Origin: Bdellovibrio reynosensis
Lineage (GTDB): Bacteria; Bdellovibrionota; Bdellovibrionia; Bdellovibrionales; Bdellovibrionaceae
Assembly (NCBI RefSeq): GCF_022814725.1
Contig: NZ_CP093442.1
Location: 1,116,001-1,180,000 of the forward strand
Direction: 5' to 3'
Length of the DNA stretch: 64,000 bases
Shown in pieces: positions 8,830-15,397 of this stretch. Made by a program: the position numbers and the translations under genes. Position 1 is the first letter of the stretch; every line of letters begins with the position of its first letter. The notes beneath the pieces were generated by a model. It worked only from the letters and a program-made list of their open reading frames with translations. It had not been told where the DNA came from and searched no databases.

Positions 8830-9405
8830 ATGACAGACTATAGAGACGTTACGAATTCAGCGAAAACTCACCAAGACACTGCCAAAGAAGTTGTTAAATA
8901 TTTATTCAACTTCTTGAAACACCCGATTGAAAAAATCAAACACCTTCCTGATTGGAGCTGGCCAGTTCTAATCATAACTCTAGTTGCAGTTTCCATAATT
9001 TCAGGTGTAGCGACTGGATTAGTACCCCCCAACTTTTTTAGAATCATGGGCGGCATTATCATCTCTCCGATCGTAGGCGTAGCTACTACCTGCATCGGCG
9101 CTCTGTTTATTTATTATTACTTCCAAGTCTTCGAAAAAAGAACGTGTTCACTTCGCAAGCTTTTCACATTGATCTTACTTGCGAACATCCCTTTCTTCAT
9201 TTTCCAAATTGGTTCAGAAATCATCCCACCCATCAGCTTGGTAGGCTTTGCATTCACAAGCATGTTGATGGCCGTAGGACTAACTGAAAACTTCCAAATG
9301 CAAAAAAGAAGAGCGATCCGCTTGGTATCAATCATCTTCGCCATCGTATTCTTATTGTGGCTATGGAACAGAATTGATATCAGTCGCCTAGAACGCCTAG
9401 GCTGA
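8830..9405 (+). CDS. Yip1-like polytopic membrane protein
   Basis: A 191-residue protein with a hydrophilic start, then about five transmembrane helices between residues 44 and 185. The pattern (HPIEKIKHLPD before the first helix, small-residue-rich helices, F-P and P-P breaks) resembles the bacterial Yip1/YIP1-domain family, whose function is largely unknown. It stands alone between the barrel operon and the terminator/repeat at 9421. The short C-terminal tail is basic and cytoplasmic by the positive-inside rule. Confidence 0.5.
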   Translation: MTDYRDVTNSAKTHQDTAKEVVKYLFNFLKHPIEKIKHLPDWSWPVLIITLVAVSIISGVATGLVPPNFFRIMGGIIISPIVGVATTCIGALFIYYYFQVFEKRTCSLRKLFTLILLANIPFFIFQIGSEIIPPISLVGFAFTSMLMAVGLTENFQMQKRRAIRLVSIIFAIVFLLWLWNRIDISRLERLG

Positions 9406-9420
9406 AAATTTACGAATAAA

Positions 9421-9447
9421 AAAGCCTGCGATAAGCAGGCTTTTTTT
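9421..9447 (+). terminator. Intrinsic terminator
   Basis: Nine-bp stem AAAGCCTGC / GCAGGCTTT with a GATAA loop and a run of seven Ts, 15 bases after the Yip1-like gene. Confidence 0.9.
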
Positions 9448-9470
9448 ATTCCCCTTCTACCCAGAACCAA

Positions 9471-9593
9471 GGCGAATCAAAAGGGTCCAAGCGCAAGGCG
9501 GAGGGTTTTTCGCGAAACGGAGGCGTACTCCTAGTACGTCGGAGAGAAGCGAAAGGCCCGACAACGCAGTCGATTGGGCCCTTTTCATTCGCC
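9471..9593. repeat. Structured dispersed repeat, copy A
   Basis: A ~123-bp element lies between convergent genes and ends 3 bases from the dut stop. Its outer arms GGCGAATcAAAAGGG and CCCTTTTcATTCGCC pair. Inside are a stem TTTTCGC/GCGAAAG and a hairpin GGCGTACtcctaGTACGTC. It shares the core CGCAAGGCGGAGG...CGGAGAGAAGC...ACAACGCAGT with three other copies at 21643, 42700 (inverted) and 43533. Confidence 0.85.
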
Positions 9594-9596
9594 GAC

Positions 9597-10049
9597 TTAA
9601 GCGCGGCCGGTTGAGCCAAATCCGCCAGCTCCTCTTTCTGTGCTTCCTAGTTCATTCACAACTTCAAAGATCGCTTGATAAACTGGTGCAATCACCAATT
9701 GAGCGCAGCGTTCTTGATCGTTGATTGTGAATGGTTCGTTGCCAAGGTTGATTAAGATGATTTTTACTTCACCACGATAGTCAGCATCGATGGTTCCTGG
9801 AGTATTTAATACTGTCAGACCATTTTTTGCTGCCAAACCCGAACGAGGACGTGCTTGGATTTCGTAACCCAATGGGATTTCGAAAGACAACCCTGTTGGG
9901 ATCATTGCCTTTTCACCTGGGTTTAAAACCACGGGACCTGAAAGTTGCGCACGAACGTCAAAGCCGCTGGCGCCTGCAGATTGGTAAGCTGGCAATTCGC
10001 CGTGGAAGTTTTCTAGTTTTTTGATTTTTACTTTAAGTGTTTGCATCAC
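9597..10049 (-). CDS. dut: dUTP diphosphatase
   Basis: Trimeric dUTPase hydrolyses dUTP to dUMP and pyrophosphate, keeping uracil out of DNA and supplying the dTMP precursor. The family motifs are in order: GFDVRA, PRSGLAAKNGLTV, GTIDADYRGE, INLG and the C-terminal arm RGAGGFGSTG. Length (150) is normal. It starts 19 bases after the M16 peptidase gene, so they may share a transcript. A structured repeat sits directly after the stop. Confidence 0.96.
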   Translation of the reverse strand: MMQTLKVKIKKLENFHGELPAYQSAGASGFDVRAQLSGPVVLNPGEKAMIPTGLSFEIPLGYEIQARPRSGLAAKNGLTVLNTPGTIDADYRGEVKIILINLGNEPFTINDQERCAQLVIAPVYQAIFEVVNELGSTERGAGGFGSTGRA

Positions 10050-10068
10050 AATTCCTTGTACTAACTTC

Positions 10069-11337
10069 TTATAAAGAAAGATTTTCCCACCAGTGTTTTA
10101 ACTCGGTCACTCCAGGTCCTAAAAGAACGCCGGAAGTTTTATCCAAGTTAATCTCATGGCGGATATAATGATTTACTGAATCTACCGATACTTTCTTGAT
10201 TTCATCAATCACTGACTCAACAGATCTAAAACGGCCAAAGACCATTTCATTCACAGCCAACGAAGTCATACGATTATCAAGATCATCAGAACCTAACAAG
10301 ATGCTACCGATAACTTGGGTTTTAAACATTTCCACATCGTGTTTTGAAACACCTTGTTTGCGGATCTTTTTAAACTCTTTAGAAATCAAATCCCCCACTT
10401 TACGCGCATTCTTAGCTTCTGTTCCCGCATAAATAGTCATCATGCCGGAATCAATGTGGGTATTAAGACTAGAGCCAATGGTGTAAACCAAGCCTCTTTT
10501 TTCACGCACACTTTGATAAAGCTTCGAGGTCATGCCTCCGCCTAAAAGTGTGTTCGTGATCACAGCTTCAAAGCGATATTTGTCTTTAAAGCTCGCTGTT
10601 TCAAATCCCATCAACATGTGCACTTGTTCAGCTTGTTTTTCAACGACATGGCGGCGCTCTAACCAACGCGGCACTTTTCTTTTAGATTTAAGATTGGACT
10701 TTTTCTTGTGGGCCAGGCGCTTTTCAATGCCCTTCATAAGCTCATCATGATCCAAACATCCCGCCGCACTGACGATGATGTTTTTGCCGGTGTAGGTCTG
10801 TTTATAATAGTCCATCACCTGATTTTGTTTCATCACGGCGATGGATTCAGGTGTCCCTAAGATCGAACGACCAATGGGATGTTTTCCATACACTTGGTCA
10901 TAGAAAAGATCGTACACGATTTCTTCATGGCTATCTTCTGACATGGCGATTTCTTGCAAGATCACGCTTTTTTCTAAAGCGAACTCTTTTTGTGTCAGAT
11001 GCATGTTGGAAACTAAATCAGAAAGTACATCTAAGGCTTTTTCCCAATGGTCTTTTAAAACCATCGCGGTATAAACCGTGTACTCGCGGGTCGTGTAAGC
11101 ATTCAAATCACCACCAAGGGCTTCCAAGGACTTAGCAATCTGATAGGCCGAACGAGTCTTCGTTCCTTTAAAAACAAGATGTTCTAAAAGATGGGAAATA
11201 CCTGCGACATCAGGAGTTTCGTCACGGGTTCCAGTCAAAACCCAGATACTTAATGAAACCGCGCGAGACGCTGGATGAAGTTCACTGACAACGCGGATTC
11301 CGTTAGATAATTCAGTTTTATTGAACTGAGTGCTCAT
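10069..11337 (-). CDS. M16 family zinc metallopeptidase
   Basis: A single-chain peptidase of the insulinase/mitochondrial-processing-peptidase type (422 residues from the chosen start). The inverted zinc motif HLLEH is at residues 49-53, and the downstream glutamates fall in EKSVILQEIAMSED. A second, inactive M16 half follows. The in-frame start at 11364 would lie inside the pnp terminator, so MSTQFNKTELSNGI at 11337 with CGGAGC just upstream is preferred. Relatives sit next to pnp and dut in many alpha- and deltaproteobacteria. The substrate is unknown. No signal peptide, so probably cytosolic. Confidence 0.9.
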   Translation of the reverse strand: MSTQFNKTELSNGIRVVSELHPASRAVSLSIWVLTGTRDETPDVAGISHLLEHLVFKGTKTRSAYQIAKSLEALGGDLNAYTTREYTVYTAMVLKDHWEKALDVLSDLVSNMHLTQKEFALEKSVILQEIAMSEDSHEEIVYDLFYDQVYGKHPIGRSILGTPESIAVMKQNQVMDYYKQTYTGKNIIVSAAGCLDHDELMKGIEKRLAHKKKSNLKSKRKVPRWLERRHVVEKQAEQVHMLMGFETASFKDKYRFEAVITNTLLGGGMTSKLYQSVREKRGLVYTIGSSLNTHIDSGMMTIYAGTEAKNARKVGDLISKEFKKIRKQGVSKHDVEMFKTQVIGSILLGSDDLDNRMTSLAVNEMVFGRFRSVESVIDEIKKVSVDSVNHYIRHEINLDKTSGVLLGPGVTELKHWWENLSL

Positions 11338-11350
11338 TGTGCTCCGGATA

Positions 11351-11381
11351 AAAAAAAGGCGCATCTATGGTAAGATGCGCC
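11351..11381 (-). terminator. Intrinsic terminator after pnp
   Basis: Perfect 9-bp stem GGCGCATCT / AGATGCGCC with a six-base loop, followed on the minus strand by eight Ts. It separates pnp from the peptidase gene and excludes the 11364 start for that gene. Confidence 0.92.
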
Positions 11382-11396
11382 CCTTAAAATTGAAAA

Positions 11397-13490
11397 CTAC
11401 TGCAATAGAGCTTTACGAGAAAGTTTCACGCGACCAGAACGGTCAACTTCAAGAACTTTCACGTCGATGAACTCGCCCTCTTTAAGCACGTCAGTCACTG
11501 CACGCACTCTCTCGTTAGAGATTTCAGAGATGTGTAGAAGACCTTGCGTGTTCGGAAGGATTTCAACGAATGCTCCGAATTCAGCGATCTTAACAACACG
11601 ACCTTTATAAGTCTTACCCACTTCAGCTTCAGCAACGATGTCATTGATCATGCCGATAGCTTTTTTAGTAGCTTCTGGATCTGCAGACGCGATGTGGATT
11701 GTACCGTCATCTTCGATTTCGATTTTAACACCCGTAGCTTCAGTGATTCCGCGGATAACTTTACCGCCAGAACCGATAACTTCACGGATTTTATCTGGTT
11801 TAATTTTGATCGTCTCGATTCGCGGAGCAAATTCAGAGATTTGACCACGTGCCGTTCTGATCACTTTTTCCATTTCAGCTAGAATGTGATTACGACCATC
11901 TTTAGCTTGCGCCAAAGCTTGTTCCATCACTTCAAAAGAAACAGAGTCGATTTTGATATCCATTTGAAGAGCTGTGATACCAGTAGTTGTACCAGCCACT
12001 TTAAAGTCCATGTCACCCAAGTGATCTTCGTCACCAAGGATGTCCGTCAATACAGCTACACGGTCGCCTTCTTTAATAAGACCCATCGCGATACCCGCAA
12101 CGTTTCCTTTAATAGGCACACCAGCATCAAGCATTGATAAAGTACCAGCACAAACAGAACCCATTGATGAAGAACCGTTTGATTCAAGAACTTCAGAAAC
12201 TACACGGATTGTGTAAGGGAATTTTTCATGGTCAGGAAGAACAGCTTTAAGAGCGCGCTCTGCCAAGTTACCGTGGCCGATTTCACGACGACCTTGACCA
12301 CCGAAACGACCCACTTCACCTACAGAGAATGGAGGGAAGTTGTAGTGAAGCATGAAACGGCGTTTTTGTGTGCCCAGTAGAGCATCAACCATTTGTTCAT
12401 CATCACCAGTACCCAAAGTTACAGTACCCAAGCACTGAGTCTCACCACGAGTGAAAAGACCAGAACCATGGGCGCGAGGAAGGAAACCGACTTCGTTGGC
12501 GATAGAACGAACCGTTTTTACATCACGGCCATCGATACGAACTTTTTTATCAAGGATCATTGAACGAGCTTCTTGATATTTGATTTCTTCAACAATTGCA
12601 GAAAGTTCTTTTTTACGTTGTTTAGCAAGGTCTTTATCAGTGATTGAACCCAATAAAGCCGTTTCCGCTTCAGCAGAAGCAGCAGCTACAGCTGCGTAAC
12701 GGTCTTGCTTAACTTTGATAGACAATGCTTGTGCAATCTTAGATTGAAGCATGCTCACAGCTTGCGCTTTGAAATCTGCATCAATAGATGGCGCCGTGAA
12801 AGCACGTTTCGCAGCAGAACCAGTTTTTTCACGAAGTTCATCTTGCGCATTCAACAAAGGCATCATTGATTGGTGACCGAATTTCAATGCTGCCAAAACG
12901 TCAGCCTCAGAGATGAATTTCGTTTCACCTTCAACCATCAACAAACCATTGCGAGTACCAGCAACGATGATGTCCATGTCTGATTTTTCAAGTTGTTGTG
13001 GAGTTGGATTTGCTACGAATTGACCGTCAACGCGAGCCACTTGTACAGCAGCTGTTGGGCCATTGAACGGAATATCAGAAACATGAAGCGCGGCAGAAGC
13101 ACCTAAGCTTGCCAAAATTTCCAATGGGAAAGCGCCATCGGCAGAAAGAACCGTCGCCACAACTTGAGTTTCGTTTCTGAAACCTTCTGGGAAAGAGGGA
13201 CGAATTGGACGGTCGATTAAACGTGCAGTTAAAACTGCATCTGTTGTCGGCTTACCTTCACGTTTGAAGTAGCCACCCGGAATTTTACCAGTTGCATAGA
13301 ATTTTTCGATGTATTCAACAGTCAGAGGAAAGAAATCCAGTTCTGATGCTTTCTTAGAACAAACTGCAGTAACAAGAACCATGTTGTTACCACTAGAGAC
13401 AAGCACTGATCCATCTGCTTGTTTTGCCAAACGGCCTGTTTCGATGGTGATTTGTTTTCCGCCCACCGAAGTAGTTACAGTCGTTTTCAT
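11397..13490 (-). CDS. pnp: Polyribonucleotide nucleotidyltransferase
   Basis: PNPase degrades RNA 3'-to-5' by phosphorolysis and can add tails; it forms a trimer in the cytosol and often the degradosome. The 697-residue product has two RNase PH domains joined by a helical domain. A KH domain follows (DKIREVIGSGGKVI, near residue 565), then a C-terminal S1 domain (GKTYKGRVVKIAEFGAFVEI, about 625-690). The ribosome binding site AAGGAG precedes the ATG. It follows rpsO, the order found in most bacteria, but its own terminator and 5' hairpin imply separate control. Confidence 0.98.
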   Translation of the reverse strand: MKTTVTTSVGGKQITIETGRLAKQADGSVLVSSGNNMVLVTAVCSKKASELDFFPLTVEYIEKFYATGKIPGGYFKREGKPTTDAVLTARLIDRPIRPSFPEGFRNETQVVATVLSADGAFPLEILASLGASAALHVSDIPFNGPTAAVQVARVDGQFVANPTPQQLEKSDMDIIVAGTRNGLLMVEGETKFISEADVLAALKFGHQSMMPLLNAQDELREKTGSAAKRAFTAPSIDADFKAQAVSMLQSKIAQALSIKVKQDRYAAVAAASAEAETALLGSITDKDLAKQRKKELSAIVEEIKYQEARSMILDKKVRIDGRDVKTVRSIANEVGFLPRAHGSGLFTRGETQCLGTVTLGTGDDEQMVDALLGTQKRRFMLHYNFPPFSVGEVGRFGGQGRREIGHGNLAERALKAVLPDHEKFPYTIRVVSEVLESNGSSSMGSVCAGTLSMLDAGVPIKGNVAGIAMGLIKEGDRVAVLTDILGDEDHLGDMDFKVAGTTTGITALQMDIKIDSVSFEVMEQALAQAKDGRNHILAEMEKVIRTARGQISEFAPRIETIKIKPDKIREVIGSGGKVIRGITEATGVKIEIEDDGTIHIASADPEATKKAIGMINDIVAEAEVGKTYKGRVVKIAEFGAFVEILPNTQGLLHISEISNERVRAVTDVLKEGEFIDVKVLEVDRSGRVKLSRKALLQ

Positions 13491-13510
13491 TAAATCTCCT
13501 TGAAGTGTGC

Positions 13511-13530
13511 ACAGAGCTTTTTTGCTCTGT
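13511..13530 (-). promoter_or_regulatory. Hairpin in the pnp 5' leader
   Basis: A 7-bp stem ACAGAGC / GCTCTGT with a six-base loop lies 21 bases upstream of the pnp ATG. The minus strand just upstream of it is very A/U-rich. In E. coli a leader hairpin is cut by RNase III and then PNPase to give autoregulation; a similar role here is an inference. A possible promoter TTGCAA-17-CAGAAT lies further upstream. Confidence 0.45.
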
Positions 13531-13602
13531 TCTTTTATATATTTTTACTTATTTATTTTTTTTGATTCTGAATCAGGATGGCTGTTATTGCAACAACCGC
13601 CT

Positions 13603-13632
13603 TAAAAAGCTGAAGGGGCCTTGTGGCCCCTT
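13603..13632 (-). terminator. Terminator after rpsO
   Basis: Eight-bp GC-rich stem AAGGGGCC / GGCCCCTT with a four-base loop starts 10 bases past the rpsO stop, followed on the minus strand by CAGCTTTTT. Confidence 0.8.
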
Positions 13633-13642
13633 CGCAACTGCA

Positions 13643-13912
13643 TTACTTACGGATATCAAGAGCTTTAATAAGCGCTTGGTAACGAGTACCATCTTTACGA
13701 TGCAAGTAGTCCAAAAGTTTTCTTCTTTTGTTAACCATTGTTACAAGACCGCGACGACCGTGGTGGTCTTTTTTGTGAGTCGCAAAGTGAGTTGTCAAAT
13801 CATTGATTTTAGCTGTCAAAAGAGCAACTTGAACTTCTGGAGATCCAGTATCTAGATCCGCAGTTTGGAATTTTTTAACGATTTGCCCTTTAGTATCTTT
13901 AGTGACTGCCAT
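13643..13912 (-). CDS. rpsO: 30S ribosomal protein S15
   Basis: S15 binds the central domain of 16S rRNA early in small-subunit assembly. The 89-residue length is exactly that of the family. Typical segments are [20 protein letters not shown] and [20 protein letters not shown]. An in-frame start upstream at 13984 would add 24 non-conserved residues; MAVTKD at 13912 with AAGGAG upstream is the real start. It lies between truB and pnp, with its own promoter and terminator. Confidence 0.98.
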   Translation of the reverse strand: MAVTKDTKGQIVKKFQTADLDTGSPEVQVALLTAKINDLTTHFATHKKDHHGRRGLVTMVNKRRKLLDYLHRKDGTRYQALIKALDIRK

Positions 13913-14010
13913 TAAAGTCTCCTTATTTTTGAGTCTCTTAAACTCGGTTTTTATCATCACCCCATCGGCCGTCATGGCTGACAAACCGCAGAGTTTTTTA
14001 AAGTTCTAAA
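13913..14010 (-). promoter_or_regulatory. rpsO leader, possible S15 autoregulatory site
   Basis: The ~98-nt leader (minus strand) holds the G/U-rich GATGGGGTGATGATAAAAACC and a GAGT...ACTC hairpin ending just before the ribosome binding site AAGGAG. S15 leaders in other bacteria bind S15 through G-U/G-C pairs and block translation. The type of fold here cannot be assigned by eye. Confidence 0.35.
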
Positions 14011-14039
14011 CTTCTATCTATAATTGGGTAGCACGTCAA
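14011..14039 (-). promoter_or_regulatory. Candidate sigma-70 promoter for rpsO
   Basis: TTGACG and TAGAAG are separated by 17 bases on the minus strand, about 100 bases upstream of the rpsO ATG and after the truB stop. A hairpin (AGCGAAG...CTTCGCT, 14048-14068) sits just upstream. Confidence 0.5.
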
Positions 14040-14085
14040 GCTGGTTCAGCGAAGCCCCGGTCTTCGCTCTCCGCCCTCCGGGCCC

Positions 14086-15006
14086 CTAATACTTAAAGAC
14101 CCTTTTAAGAGCAAAGCCCTTGCCCGGATCAAGGCCAATCAAAGCCAATAACTGACCGCCATCTTGGTCAATAACTTGAATATATTGATCCTCAGCAGGC
14201 TTAAAAGCGGTTATAAGCTGGCTGCGCAGGTCATGGCTAATCTGCCCATTCGTTAAAAGGACGCGATCCTGCCCTTTAACCCTGATTCTTTTTACCTGGG
14301 GCAAAGCCAAATCCATAGGAACGAAAGCCGCCCCCGCGCTCCCACCTTTTACAGTGGTTTCGATCTGCTCAAGGGTTTGAGCCTGGGGAATTAAATAGGG
14401 AGCTGACCATGTGCGCCGCAATGAACTCATCGCGGCCCCACACCCCAGCGCTTTCCCTAAAAGATCTACCCAAGTACGGATGTAGCTGCCTTTAGAGCAT
14501 TTAATATCAAATTCAGCCCAATCAGGGCCGACATCCACAGGGGAAATATCCCAGAACTTCATGACCTTTTTAGGGACTTGAACTTCCTCTTCCCCACGGG
14601 CGTATTCGTAAAGCTTTTTACCTTGAACCTTGATCGCGGAATAGATGGGAACTTCCACTTCCATTTCGCCATGCAGTTTCGCAGCTTCAGCTAGAATCAT
14701 TTCTTTAGTTAAATCGACTGGCTTGGTTTCTAAAACTTGCCCGGTGGTATCTAAGGTATCAGTGCGAACGCCAAACTGAGCGCGCACGCGATAACCCTTA
14801 TCACCTTCTAAAATGTATTGGCTAAGTTTCGTACCTTCGTTGATTAAGCAAACCATCAAGCCTGAAGCCAAAGGATCCAAAGTTCCCGAGTGGCCCACGG
14901 CTTTGGTTTGCAAAATGCGACGCAAACGCGCCACCACGTCGTGACTGGAAATCCCTGAAGGTTTATCAACCAACAAAAGACCGTTAAATGTAGAGTTATT
15001 CGTCAT
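14086..15006 (-). CDS. truB: tRNA pseudouridine-55 synthase
   Basis: TruB makes pseudouridine 55 in the T-loop of nearly all tRNAs. The motif GLLLVDKPSGISSHDVV opens the protein. The catalytic Asp is in GHSGTLDPLASGLM, and KGSYIRTWVDLLG is conserved. An in-frame start at 15048 exists, but MTNNSTFNGLLLVDK at 15006 gives the usual N-terminus and 306 residues. It overlaps the end of rbfA by 11 bases. A C-terminal PUA-like part follows (RVLLTNGQI). Confidence 0.96.
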   Translation of the reverse strand: MTNNSTFNGLLLVDKPSGISSHDVVARLRRILQTKAVGHSGTLDPLASGLMVCLINEGTKLSQYILEGDKGYRVRAQFGVRTDTLDTTGQVLETKPVDLTKEMILAEAAKLHGEMEVEVPIYSAIKVQGKKLYEYARGEEEVQVPKKVMKFWDISPVDVGPDWAEFDIKCSKGSYIRTWVDLLGKALGCGAAMSSLRRTWSAPYLIPQAQTLEQIETTVKGGSAGAAFVPMDLALPQVKRIRVKGQDRVLLTNGQISHDLRSQLITAFKPAEDQYIQVIDQDGGQLLALIGLDPGKGFALKRVFKY

Positions 15007-15397
15007 CAGATTCGTCGTCGGTACTTTCACCATGAGCTTTTCGTTCAATCTCTAGCTCATGAAGAATTTTTTCTACTTTCAAAACCTGATCCGTCGTGTG
15101 ATCCGCATAGAAAGTCAGTTTAGGGCAGTAGCGCATTTTCAATTCTTTACCGATAAAGTTTTGAATTTCAAAAGCGCGTTCTTGCAGAAGTTCAATAGCT
15201 TCTTCTTTTTGTTCATCAGAGCCAAGAACGCTGATGTACACTTTTGCAGTACGCAAATCCGCAGGCATTCTCACCGATGCCACCGTCACAAGACCTGGCA
15301 ATGGTGATTTAAATCCACGAATCAAAAACTGGGCAACAGTTGCTTGAATCTCTCTTTCTACGCGAGCGACTCTGCGCCCATCACCCATATTTTTCAT
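14996..15397 (-). CDS. rbfA: 30S ribosome-binding factor A
   Basis: RbfA is a KH-fold factor needed for late 16S rRNA processing and 30S maturation. MGDGRRVARVEREIQ at the start, LVTVASVRMPADLRTAKVYISVLG in the middle, and RYCPKLTFYADHT near the end match the family. Length is 133 residues with an acidic tail. The ATG overlaps the infB stop by one base, and truB overlaps its own end, so the three are tightly coupled. Confidence 0.95.
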   Translation of the reverse strand: MKNMGDGRRVARVEREIQATVAQFLIRGFKSPLPGLVTVASVRMPADLRTAKVYISVLGSDEQKEEAIELLQERAFEIQNFIGKELKMRYCPKLTFYADHTTDQVLKVEKILHELEIERKAHGESTDDESDDE

